Shown here: positions 56,775-64,000 of the stretch, in pieces
How positions within the stretch are numbered: position 1 is the stretch's first letter
Layout: each line of letters opens with the position of its first letter
NCBI RefSeq assembly: GCF_029360775.1
Contig: NZ_JARKMZ010000001.1
Coordinates: forward strand, 1 to 64,000
Length of the DNA: 64,000 nt
Reading direction: 5' to 3'
Source of the DNA: Daejeonella sp. H1SJ63
GTDB lineage: Bacteria; Bacteroidota; Bacteroidia; Sphingobacteriales; Sphingobacteriaceae
Notes under the pieces: generated by a model
What the model saw: the letters and a program-made list of their open reading frames with translations, nothing else
What the model was told of the DNA's origin: nothing
Database searches by the model: none
Made by a program: the position numbers and the translations under genes

Positions 56775-58037
56775 TCAAGTTTTTTGTTTCTTCTTCTTTG
56801 CTGCCGGGAACAGCACATTATTAAGTATCAGCCGGTATCCCGGCGAGTTGGGATGGAGGTTGAGATCGGTAGGAGGGTCGCCAACCATATGCTGATAATC
56901 TTCAGGATCATGCCCTCCGTAGAAAGTCCATTGTCCTTTGCCCAGTTCTCCATGAATATATCGGGCTTCATCACTGGTTTTTGTTTCGCCCATCACCAGC
57001 ACATTAGCCTTGATCACATTTTTTCTGAATGCAGTAGTCTGCCCCATAAATCCTTTTACCACTTTATCATGATTCTGAGTCAGCATTGCCGGTACAATAT
57101 CCCATTTCGCTGAGAAATCAAAGAGTGTAAAAAAATCGTTGGTACGGTTCAGGCTTTGTGACCTGACAGAAGTTGCGTCAATATTTGAGAATTCGTTATT
57201 TGAAGGATTCTGATCCAGTTTAAAATTCTGAAAGGCAAAGGTCTGATTAAAGTCCAGCCTTGACTGTGCATTTGGGTCGGCGGAGTCTCCGTCAAATACC
57301 CTTTCAGCGATATCGGTTCCATTTGCAGCAAGGGCAATATCAATGGTTTCAGGGCCTGAGCACATGGCAAACAGAAAGCCTCCGCCACCGCAGAAATTCC
57401 TGATCGTTCTGGCAACCTCGAGCTTCATCTCCGTTACTTTTTTGAACCCATTCCTTTTGGCTGTTGCTTCCTGAAGTTTTACATCTTCAATATACCAGCC
57501 GGCATTTCTGAATGCACTCCAGAACCTGTTGTACTGTCCGGTGAAATCTTCGTGATGCAGATGCAGCCAGTCGTATTTAGGAAGTTCTCCCTTCAGTACC
57601 TCGTCATCGTACAAAATGTCGTAGGGTATTTCTGCATAGGTAAGAACCATGGTTACGGCATCATCCCAGGGCAATTTGTTTTTGGGAGAATAAACGGCAA
57701 TTTTAGGTGCTTTCTCAAGCTTAACCATCTCCATATTAACCGAGGGATCAGTAATTTCATTAAGAATCAAATTTACTTTGGCATCGGCAATCACCTCATA
57801 GGAAATACCTCTGATCTTACACTCAGATTCCATGCTCTGCGTATATTTCATCAGAAAACTTCCTCCTCTGTAATTGAGCAGCCAGTCAGTCTCCAAACCA
57901 TTCTTTAAGGCCCAGTAGGTGATACCATAAGCTTTTAAATGGTTTTTCTGCTCCTCATCCATGGGAATGAGGATGGATGCGGCCCTGCAAATTGCAGTTA
58001 AAAGTAAGAACAGAAGGGTGAATCTGGCTTTTAACAT
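56775..58037 (-). CDS. Exported GATase1-like protein, often mis-named asparagine synthetase B
   Basis: A 420-residue protein with a signal peptide (FTLLFLLLTAICRA). A central stretch, APKIAVYSPKNKLPWDDAVTMVLTYAEIPYDILYDDEVLKG, KYDWLHLHHEDFTGQYNRF and GGGFLFAMCSGPETIDIALAANG, looks like a class I glutamine amidotransferase-like fold with a candidate nucleophile Cys in MCSG. No asparagine synthase ATP-pyrophosphatase domain is present, so the usual database name cannot be right. The function is unknown; the extracytoplasmic site is inferred. Confidence 0.75.
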   Translation of the reverse strand: MLKARFTLLFLLLTAICRAASILIPMDEEQKNHLKAYGITYWALKNGLETDWLLNYRGGSFLMKYTQSMESECKIRGISYEVIADAKVNLILNEITDPSVNMEMVKLEKAPKIAVYSPKNKLPWDDAVTMVLTYAEIPYDILYDDEVLKGELPKYDWLHLHHEDFTGQYNRFWSAFRNAGWYIEDVKLQEATAKRNGFKKVTEMKLEVARTIRNFCGGGGFLFAMCSGPETIDIALAANGTDIAERVFDGDSADPNAQSRLDFNQTFAFQNFKLDQNPSNNEFSNIDATSVRSQSLNRTNDFFTLFDFSAKWDIVPAMLTQNHDKVVKGFMGQTTAFRKNVIKANVLVMGETKTSDEARYIHGELGKGQWTFYGGHDPEDYQHMVGDPPTDLNLHPNSPGYRLILNNVLFPAAKKKKQKT

Positions 58038-58119
58038 GTGTTTTAAAGGGGTTAAACAGTATTTAAAGGTATAAAAAGAAGAAGATATTCTAAGAATTTC
58101 AGCAATTGCCCGAAATAAT

Positions 58120-58127
58120 TAACTTTG
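58120..58127 (+). promoter_or_regulatory. Promoter -7 box that fixes the cyclophilin start
   Basis: TAACTTTG matches TAnnTTTG; TTTC at 58097-58100 may be the -33 element with 19-bp spacing. The box overlaps the TTG at 58125, so that codon cannot be the start and ATG 58152 is used. Confidence 0.75.
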
Positions 58128-58151
58128 TCTACCAATTATAAGGGAACAGAT

Positions 58152-58598
58152 ATGAGCAAAGCAATTATAAAAACAGAGAAAGGGGACATGACCGTTCAAT
58201 TTTATGATAAAGATGCACCAAATACAGTTGCAAATTTCCTGAAACTTGCTAAATCAGGTTATTATGATGGGGTAACATTTCATCGTGTGATCAATGATTT
58301 CGTAATCCAGGGCGGAGATCCAACAGGTACAGGTGCCGGTGGTCCGGGATACCGTATTAAGTGTGAGCTTGATGGTGATAATCAGTATCACGACAGGGGA
58401 GTGCTTTCAATGGCACATGCAGGAAGAGATACCGGTGGCTCTCAGTTCTTTATTTGCCATAGCCGTACTAATACTGCGCATCTTGATCGTAATCATACCT
58501 GCTTTGGTAAGGTGGTTGAGAATGTGGATGTTATTGATGATATCCGACAGGGCGATAAGATTTTGGGGATAGAAATCTTAGAAGAGAGTAATGCGTAA
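58152..58598 (+). CDS. Cyclophilin-type peptidyl-prolyl cis-trans isomerase
   Basis: A 148-residue cytoplasmic cyclophilin, MSKAIIKTEKGDMTVQFYDKDAPNTVANFLKLAKSGYYDGVTFHRVINDFVIQGGDPTGTGAGGPGYRIKCE. The active-site residues FHR, and MAHAGRDTGGSQFFI are present. It helps protein folding at proline bonds. Monocistronic; a heptamer tract separates it from the next gene. Confidence 0.95.
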   Translation: MSKAIIKTEKGDMTVQFYDKDAPNTVANFLKLAKSGYYDGVTFHRVINDFVIQGGDPTGTGAGGPGYRIKCELDGDNQYHDRGVLSMAHAGRDTGGSQFFICHSRTNTAHLDRNHTCFGKVVENVDVIDDIRQGDKILGIEILEESNA

Positions 58599-58683
58599 TG
58601 AGTATTGCGAAATACGTATTTAATCCATTACAAATAAAAATAATTAATAAAGATTGATGTGTCTGAGTAAAGTACAGCGTTGT

Positions 58684-58711
58684 ACTCAATACTCAATACT
58701 CAATACTCAAT
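58684..58711. repeat. Four perfect copies of ACTCAAT
   Basis: The heptamer is repeated four times without mismatch, 9 bp before the DUF5606 gene. In reverse complement it is the unit found at 21447. Confidence 0.9.
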
Positions 58712-58720
58712 ACTTAAAAT

Positions 58721-59248
58721 ATGAATTTAAGAGGACTTGTTTCTGTTTCCGGAAAGCCGGGATTGTTTAAATTAATAGGGCAAAATAAATCGGGCTTTAT
58801 TCTGGAGACACTGGATGAACTGAAGAATAAAATTGTAGTTAATATCAGTACTGCAAAAATGGCTTCGTTGGAAGACATTACAGTTTTTGGCAATTCTTCT
58901 GATATTAAGTTAAGCGATATTTTCCAGAAGATGAAGGATGCAAAAAGTATTCCTGATGCTAAAACAGCTGATGGAAAGGTATTGCGATCTTTCTTTATTG
59001 AGGTTGCCCCTGATCATGATCAGGAAAGGGTATATGCTTCTGACATGAAGAAGATCATTAGCTGGTTTAACCTTATTAAGGAGCTTCCATTGTTTACAGA
59101 AGCTGCTCCTGAGCCATTAACAGAGGGTGGAGCACCTGCAATCGCAGAGCCTGTAGCTAAGAAGCCTGAGCCGATTGCAAAAGAAAAGCCAAAAGCTACA
59201 AAGGCTCCTGCCAAGAGTGCAACCCGCGTTTCTCAGAAATCAAAATAA
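58721..59248 (+). CDS. DUF5606 domain protein
   Basis: A 175-residue protein. Residues 1-~135, MNLRGLVSVSGKPGLFKLIGQNKSGFILETLDELKNKIVVNISTAKMASLEDITVFGNSSDIKLSDIFQKM, match the Bacteroidota family with DUF5606 and a second helical domain. The last ~45 residues are a Pro/Ala/Lys-rich linker. The function is not known. A very strong terminator follows. Confidence 0.88.
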   Translation: MNLRGLVSVSGKPGLFKLIGQNKSGFILETLDELKNKIVVNISTAKMASLEDITVFGNSSDIKLSDIFQKMKDAKSIPDAKTADGKVLRSFFIEVAPDHDQERVYASDMKKIISWFNLIKELPLFTEAAPEPLTEGGAPAIAEPVAKKPEPIAKEKPKATKAPAKSATRVSQKSK

Positions 59249-59254
59249 TGTCTG

Positions 59255-59295
59255 ATGGTGTATGATAAATTTTCCGAAAATTTATCATACACCAT
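59255..59295. terminator. Bidirectional terminator with 19-bp stem
   Basis: The 19-bp arms (59255-59273 and 59277-59295) are perfect around a CCG loop. It separates the plus-strand DUF5606 gene from the minus-strand genes. Confidence 0.93.
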
Positions 59296-59305
59296 AATTT
59301 CTGTA

Positions 59306-59431
59306 TTATCTGAAGAAATACAGGATGGCTGCACCAATAGCCAACCCAATCAGGATGAACAGCCAGAACCTTCTGCTTTCTTTTCTCTGAATCCCTGATT
59401 TGAAGTGATAATCTCTTTTATAATCTGTCAT
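59306..59431 (-). CDS. Small single-pass membrane protein, 41 aa
   Basis: A 41-codon ORF, MTDYKRDYHFKSGIQRKESRRFWLFILIGLAIGAAILYFFR, found by direct translation. It has a basic N-terminus and one membrane helix at residues ~22-40. It starts 11 bp after the rlmH stop on the same strand and ends before the 19-bp terminator. No family name can be given. Confidence 0.65.
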   Translation of the reverse strand: MTDYKRDYHFKSGIQRKESRRFWLFILIGLAIGAAILYFFR

Positions 59432-59442
59432 AAGCTTGAAAT

Positions 59443-59916
59443 TTAATCATGATGATAGGGCTCCCCTTTCAGAATGGTAAAAGCCCTGTATAGCTGTTCG
59501 GTAAAAAGCAATCGGATCATTTGATGTGAGAAGGTCATCTGAGAGAGTGATATTTTATCGTTACTTCTTGAATATACTTCATCACTAAACCCATAAGGGC
59601 CACCTACAATGAAAACGAGATGCTGCAAACCTCCAACCATTTTCTTGTTTAAAAATACTGAAAAACCTCTGGAAGAAAATTCTTTTCCATTCTCGTCCAG
59701 GAGCACTACATGGTCTGTACTTTGGATATTTTTGAATATTAATTCAGATTCCCTGATTTTTTGTTGCTCCTGCGACAGACTTTTTGTGTTTTTTAATTCC
59801 GGAAGCTCAAGTATTTTGAATGTTACGTAATGTTTCAGACGTTTCAGGTAGATGTCAATTCCTTCATTCAGGTATTTATCTTCAGTTTTTCCTATGGTTA
59901 GCAGCGTAATCTTCAT
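59443..59916 (-). CDS. rlmH: 23S rRNA (pseudouridine1915-N3)-methyltransferase RlmH
   Basis: A 157-residue SPOUT enzyme. MKITLLTIGKTEDKYLNEGIDIYLKRLKHYVTFKILELPELKNTK, then VVLLDENGKEFSSRGFSVFLNKK, the SAM-knot VFIVGGPYGFSDEVYSRSNDKISLSQMTFSHQMIRLLFTEQLYRAFTILKGEPYHHD. It methylates position 1915 in helix 69. The start overlaps the stop of the CHU_C gene by one base. Confidence 0.97.
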   Translation of the reverse strand: MKITLLTIGKTEDKYLNEGIDIYLKRLKHYVTFKILELPELKNTKSLSQEQQKIRESELIFKNIQSTDHVVLLDENGKEFSSRGFSVFLNKKMVGGLQHLVFIVGGPYGFSDEVYSRSNDKISLSQMTFSHQMIRLLFTEQLYRAFTILKGEPYHHD

Positions 59917-62456
59917 TATTTTAATATAGTTACAGAACCTGATTTTTTAATCACCTGATCGTTAAAATCATAAGCATTAATTACATAATAATACGTTCCA
60001 ACCGGAAGAAGCTCATTTTTATAAGTTCCTTTCCAGTGATTGAACAAATCTTCCGAGACAAAAAGCTGTATCCCATACCGGTTGAATATCTGAATTCTGT
60101 AGGATTTAATATTAGTCATGCTTACTACAAATTCATCATTCATTCCATCATTATTGGGAGTAAAGGTATTGGGTACAAACAGTATATTATTCTTACTGAT
60201 CACATATTGCCCATGAACTACTGATGCACTGCATACCGAACTTTTAAAAACAGTCAGACTGACATCAAAATTACCTTCAATGGTATAGATATGTTCCGGA
60301 TTCAGATCCGTGGAGGTATCGCCATCGCCAAAGTCCCATAGCCACGCATCTGCATCTTTAGATTCATTGTAGAATCTTACCCTGATAGGTGCAGATAATT
60401 TTGAAGGCAGCTTCGGTTCTGCACGGAAAGCAGCGACCGGATTTTTATAAATTGGTGGGACAATAATGCTGACTGTCTCTGTCTGGCAATTGCCCCTGCT
60501 AATCATTAATGAATAGGTTCCGGCAACAACAGTACTGTTAACCGGAATCTTTGGCTCTCTTTCGTTGGAAGTAAAATTATTGGGGCCGGTCCAGTTGTAA
60601 ACAACATCGGTCTGAACCCGGGTACTTAAGCGGATGGTATCTGTGAGACAAAAATCGGGTTTATTAACAGTGATTACAGGCTTGTCAGGGCTAAGTGCAA
60701 CAATAATTTCCTGACTGAAGACACTGATACAGCCTGAGCTGCCTTCTGCTTCAAGGATGATGGTTTTCTTGCCGGAGCTTGAGTAGCTTACTGTATTTGC
60801 CAGATTACCTGAGCCTGCAGGTATACTTGCCCCATCTCCGAAATTCCACCGCAGTTTCTGAAAGTCGCTGGAGGTATTGGTAAATGTAAAACTCTGCAGG
60901 CTTGTACATGCATTGTTATTCAGAATAGAAAATGAAGCTGCAGGTGTTTGACCGATAGGGGCAATGGTAACTGAGGCAGGGTTGCTCGTACAACCATTCA
61001 GACTAACAGTGACGGAATAGATACCCGCCCTGCCTGCATCATCAACCGGAACTTTAATTTCTGCTGTGCTTGAGGTAAATCCTTTTGGTCCGGTCCATGA
61101 ATAGCTTGCACTGTCCACTAAATCTGCCTTCAGACTTATCATTTCACCAACACAATATCTTGATTGAAGGCCACTAATTTTTGGTGCATCAGGCTTAACG
61201 ACATGCATGAAAGTCTCGGTTTGAACAATCGAGCACCCATTATTGTTTTTAATCTGTAAAACCACTGTTTTCAATCCCGTTGTGTTATAGGTCACAGTGC
61301 CTGGGTTTTGGTTATTGCTTCCGGCGATACTTGCACCTTCTCCAAAATACCATTGTAAAGTGCTGAAATCAGATGCTTCACTGCTAAATGTGTATGAAGG
61401 GTTAGAGCTACATGGATTATTATCCACTTTCTTGATTTTTGCGTAGGGGCCTTTAAATAAACCAGTTCCGGTTTTGCCGGTTTTGTCGGTAAAGGCAATT
61501 TCAAATCCATTATTTCCGGCTGAGGCATTATTTACAAGGAGTGCGTAAACGTAGCCTTTTTTCATAGTGATAAACTGAACAACACCATCCTGGCCTGTCC
61601 CACAGCCGCTTGCCTCACTTAAATCAGTTACGTTAAAGTCTAATCCTGTTTGTACATATGTTGCTTCATTTGCGCAACGTTGATTGATGCCTTCCCCGGC
61701 AGCACATCTGATCGCATTAGAGGCTAAAGGATTCTGTGTATTACCTTCAGGTCCTAATTCATATAATACCCAGTCAATATCATCCCTTTTGCTTGGAGTA
61801 ATTGTAAAAACAAGTGTTCCATCATTGGCGGCTATCCATTTATACCATGCAGAATTTGTTTCTGAAAAAGCAATACCGGGTTGAACATCCAGGCAGGTTC
61901 CCTGTGCTTCGTTAGGACTTAAACCAGCCCCTGATATTTTAACCTCTCTTATTATGCTCTCTGTTGAACATATTAACGATGCTCCTGAGAAATCCTGTCC
62001 TGCTTTAATTTCAGACTGATAATTTTCTATGCAAAGTTTGAAAGTGCCTGTACTGTTATTTGCCCCGCTTATTCCAATAAAATAGGTGATGCCCGGAACT
62101 AATCCTGCACCGGTTATAATGGTTGTATTACCATCTTGTATTGTCTGTACAGTTCTTTGTGTGCCATCGCAGGCATTGTACAAACGAATTTCAGGTGATT
62201 GTAAAGTACCGCTACCCGGAGAACCGCTAACGGTCACTTTAACTTCAAAATTTCTTGCATTAAACTTAAACCATACATCATTTCCAGTTCCAATGAAAGT
62301 GGGAGTGGCGTTTATATTGCTATACTGTGCATTACCTGAACAATATTCACGGGCATCAGTAATTTCAATAGCATTAATGCAATCATCATTTGCAGGTTGT
62401 GCATAGACAATACAAACAGAAATTAACAGAAATAATATCAGAAAAAAATATTTCAA
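59916..62456 (-). CDS. PKD-repeat T9SS type B (CHU_C) surface protein, ~846 aa
   Basis: The start is not certain. The longer frame to 62549 runs through the upstream gene's terminator hairpin, so a TTG at 62456 (LKYFFLILFLLISVCIVYAQ, a signal peptide) is preferred. The chain has an N-terminal domain (PANDDCINAIEI, FNARNFEVKVTVSG, TYFIGISG), Ig/PKD-like repeats (WYFGEGASIAG, LRWNFGDGASIPAG, WLWDFGDGDTST) and the T9SS C-terminal domain ILFVPNTFTPNNDGMNDEFVVSMTNIKSYRIQIFNRYG. It should be exported by T9SS and bound at the surface. No PorP/SprF gene is next to it. Confidence 0.85.
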   Translation of the reverse strand: MKYFFLILFLLISVCIVYAQPANDDCINAIEITDAREYCSGNAQYSNINATPTFIGTGNDVWFKFNARNFEVKVTVSGSPGSGTLQSPEIRLYNACDGTQRTVQTIQDGNTTIITGAGLVPGITYFIGISGANNSTGTFKLCIENYQSEIKAGQDFSGASLICSTESIIREVKISGAGLSPNEAQGTCLDVQPGIAFSETNSAWYKWIAANDGTLVFTITPSKRDDIDWVLYELGPEGNTQNPLASNAIRCAAGEGINQRCANEATYVQTGLDFNVTDLSEASGCGTGQDGVVQFITMKKGYVYALLVNNASAGNNGFEIAFTDKTGKTGTGLFKGPYAKIKKVDNNPCSSNPSYTFSSEASDFSTLQWYFGEGASIAGSNNQNPGTVTYNTTGLKTVVLQIKNNNGCSIVQTETFMHVVKPDAPKISGLQSRYCVGEMISLKADLVDSASYSWTGPKGFTSSTAEIKVPVDDAGRAGIYSVTVSLNGCTSNPASVTIAPIGQTPAASFSILNNNACTSLQSFTFTNTSSDFQKLRWNFGDGASIPAGSGNLANTVSYSSSGKKTIILEAEGSSGCISVFSQEIIVALSPDKPVITVNKPDFCLTDTIRLSTRVQTDVVYNWTGPNNFTSNEREPKIPVNSTVVAGTYSLMISRGNCQTETVSIIVPPIYKNPVAAFRAEPKLPSKLSAPIRVRFYNESKDADAWLWDFGDGDTSTDLNPEHIYTIEGNFDVSLTVFKSSVCSASVVHGQYVISKNNILFVPNTFTPNNDGMNDEFVVSMTNIKSYRIQIFNRYGIQLFVSEDLFNHWKGTYKNELLPVGTYYYVINAYDFNDQVIKKSGSVTILK

Positions 62457-62489
62457 TTTTATAGTACTGGCTATTACGAAAATACGAAA

Positions 62490-62520
62490 AAGCCCTCCAC
62501 ATCTATTGATGGGAGGGCTT
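62490..62520 (-). terminator. Terminator after the short-chain dehydrogenase gene
   Basis: AAGCCCTCC (62490-62498) and GGAGGGCTT (62512-62520) form a 9-bp stem; on the minus strand TTTTT follows. It supports the short start of the CHU_C gene. Confidence 0.85.
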
Positions 62521-62554
62521 ATAAATTTTGCCATCAGGTAGGATAGCAATTAAA

Positions 62555-63421
62555 TTATTTATTCAGTATCCCCTTTCTTACCTGGGCTTTCAATAGTTCT
62601 CCATCAGGATCCAGACTTGTTTTTAATTTTGTAAATGCCAGGGTACCTTCAGAAGTGAGGTAGCGAACTTTAGGATGCGGATCGTTCATACACCCGATGA
62701 TTACCGCAGCGATATCTGAGGGCTTTTGAAATGCCTTTTCCTTAAATTCATCGGTAAAAGTGGCCCGGTATCCCATATAGGTTTCCATCAGGGGTTTATA
62801 ATCATCATTGAGAATTCCACCGGTCGATTCGAAATATTCGGTCAGGCTGTTTCCAAACTCTGTTATTGTGCCTCCCGGTTCAATCAGTGAAATATTGATT
62901 CCGAAATAAGGCTCCAGGTAGGTTGCAAGACTTTCGCTCAAACCTTCGAGCGCAAATTTTGCAGCACAATAGATCTCATTTACCGGTGATCCCACGATTC
63001 CTCCAACCGAAGATACATTGATGATATGCCCGCTTTTTTGATTGCGCATATATGGCATTACCGCTTTACAGCACCGGATCGGGCCATAGAAGTTCACGTC
63101 CATCACCTGCTGAATTTCTTCCATGCTGGCCTGCTCCATCGGTTTGATGAATCCTGCTCCGGCATTATTGATCAAAACATCGATTCTGCTTTCATTTGAG
63201 ATGATTTCGGAAATACAGGTATGAATGCTTTTTTCATCCTGAACATCCAGTTGCCTGATATTGAGCTTTACATTTCTCTTTTCAACCTCAGTGTCGAGCA
63301 ATGACCTCTTATTCAGATCACGCATGGTTGCATAAACCTGATGCCCCTGTTCTGCAAGCTGCACAGCAGTTTCAAGTCCGATACCTGTTGATGTTCCTGT
63401 TATTAATATAACTTTTGCCAT
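62555..63421 (-). CDS. Short-chain dehydrogenase/reductase (SDR)
   Basis: I chose ATG 63421 (MAKVILITGTSTGIGLETAVQLAEQGHQVYATMRD), giving 288 aa. The Rossmann TGTSTGIG motif, NNAGAGF, the catalytic Ser in NVSSVGG and the YCAAK (Tyr and Lys) motif are present, so the enzyme should be active with NAD(P)H. The substrate is unknown. It sits between two terminators. Confidence 0.92.
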   Translation of the reverse strand: MAKVILITGTSTGIGLETAVQLAEQGHQVYATMRDLNKRSLLDTEVEKRNVKLNIRQLDVQDEKSIHTCISEIISNESRIDVLINNAGAGFIKPMEQASMEEIQQVMDVNFYGPIRCCKAVMPYMRNQKSGHIINVSSVGGIVGSPVNEIYCAAKFALEGLSESLATYLEPYFGINISLIEPGGTITEFGNSLTEYFESTGGILNDDYKPLMETYMGYRATFTDEFKEKAFQKPSDIAAVIIGCMNDPHPKVRYLTSEGTLAFTKLKTSLDPDGELLKAQVRKGILNK

Positions 63422-63450
63422 GGTAAATGATTTTAGAAAAATTAACAGAA

Positions 63451-63487
63451 GCAAAAAGCCAAAAGTGTTGAACTTTTGGCTTTTTGC
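63451..63487 (-). terminator. Terminator after the aconitase gene
   Basis: GCAAAAAGCCAAAAGT (63451-63466) and its complement (63472-63487) form a perfect 16-bp stem around GTTGA. It lies between the aconitase stop and the SDR start. Confidence 0.93.
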
Positions 63488-63511
63488 TATATTATAAAAT
63501 CGCTTATTGAA

Positions 63512-64000
63512 TTAAGCTTTCTGATTCATTCTGATGATATTTAATGCACCACCTGCTTTGAACCACTCAATTTGCTGTTCATTGTAAGTATGGTTTACAT
63601 TAAATGACTCTGATTTGCCATCAGCGTGATTCAATACAATTGTTAGTTGCTTACCCGGTGCAAAATCATTTAAGCCGGTGATGTCGATTACATCATCCTC
63701 AAGGATGCGGTCATAATCATTTGCATCAGCAAATGTCAATGCAAGCATACCTTGTTTCTTAAGATTTGTTTCGTGGATACGGGCAAAAGATTTAACAAGA
63801 ATTGCACGAACACCAAGGTGTCTTGGCTCCATTGCTGCGTGTTCACGTGAAGAACCTTCACCGTAGTTTTCATCACCAACAACGATACTTCCAATGCCTG
63901 CGGCTTTGTAAGCACGGGCTGTAGCAGGTACTGCTCCATATTCTCCGTTAAGCTGGTTCTTAACGGTATCAGCTTTATCATTGAAGAAGTTGGTAGCACC
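63512..64000 (-). CDS. Aconitate hydratase, 3' end
   Basis: The frame is open to the end of the window. The 162 visible residues begin [99 protein letters not shown], the C-terminal swivel domain of aconitase with the substrate-binding [10 protein letters not shown] loop. It isomerises citrate to isocitrate in the TCA cycle. The iron-sulfur part is outside the window. Confidence 0.95.
   Translation of the reverse strand, partial: GATNFFNDKADTVKNQLNGEYGAVPATARAYKAAGIGSIVVGDENYGEGSSREHAAMEPRHLGVRAILVKSFARIHETNLKKQGMLALTFADANDYDRILEDDVIDITGLNDFAPGKQLTIVLNHADGKSESFNVNHTYNEQQIEWFKAGGALNIIRMNQKA

Noticed and set aside
62457-62549. Extended N-terminus of the PKD/CHU_C protein
   Set aside because: The extra codons run through the terminator of the upstream gene, and they displace the signal peptide from the N-terminus.

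Overview
The window is chromosomal DNA of a Bacteroidota bacterium, most likely from the Sphingobacteriales. The evidence is: T9SS type B (CHU_C) sorting domains, a PorP/SprF protein, Bacteroidota-only families (DUF5606, a putative porin, the mis-named 'asparagine synthetase B'), the Bacteroidota promoter -7 box TAnnTTTG ahead of several genes, AT-rich DNA with weak ribosome binding sites, and a type II-C CRISPR system with a 46-bp repeat of Bacteroides-like sequence. Genus and species cannot be read from the window.

Layout. (1) 1-8931: cell-surface and secretion genes. These are the end of a tail-fibre-like protein with a peptidase S74 chaperone domain, an 890-aa repetitive exported protein, an FKBP isomerase, a T9SS type B cargo protein paired with a PorP/SprF outer-membrane protein, another fibre-like protein and a membrane coiled-coil protein. 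(2) 9087-24366: a long ribosomal protein cluster (S10-spc-alpha order) from rplC to rplQ with secY, map, infA and rpoA. It starts at rplC without rpsJ and holds two small genes, rpmD (L30) and rpmJ (L36). (3) 24619-26633: dnaK behind a sigma-54-like promoter. (4) 26680-35978: a DUF922 metalloprotease-like gene, then a closely spaced minus-strand series with an acyl-CoA carboxylase subunit, a GNAT enzyme, M42 and S9 peptidases, a HerA-like ATPase and a nucleotidyltransferase. (5) 36166-42060: a porin, a small exported protein, a SulP permease overlapping functionally with a beta-carbonic anhydrase, and pruA. (6) 42122-51764: the CRISPR-Cas locus. (7) 52054-64000: lpxK, purine nucleoside phosphorylase, a putative porin, a four-helix-bundle protein, a GATase-like exported protein, cyclophilin, a DUF5606 protein, rlmH with a 41-aa membrane protein, a large PKD/CHU_C protein, a short-chain dehydrogenase and the 3' end of an aconitase gene.

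The CRISPR locus is the most interesting part. It has 25 identical 46-bp repeats with 24 spacers, cas2, cas1 and a 1442-aa cas9 with intact RuvC and HNH motifs, and a tracrRNA on the opposite strand just upstream of cas9. Between cas9 and cas1 lies a DUF4143-type AAA ATPase gene bounded on both sides by nearly identical 37-bp palindromes, next to a truncated HIRAN-like gene. This looks like a cassette inserted into the cas operon. No other report of this arrangement is known to me, but I could not search.

A second theme is 7-bp repeat tracts. The same heptamer words (TTGACAG, TTGAGTA, ACGTAAA and relatives) recur in many intergenic gaps, even inside the ribosomal operon, and reach 19 perfect copies after the putative porin gene.
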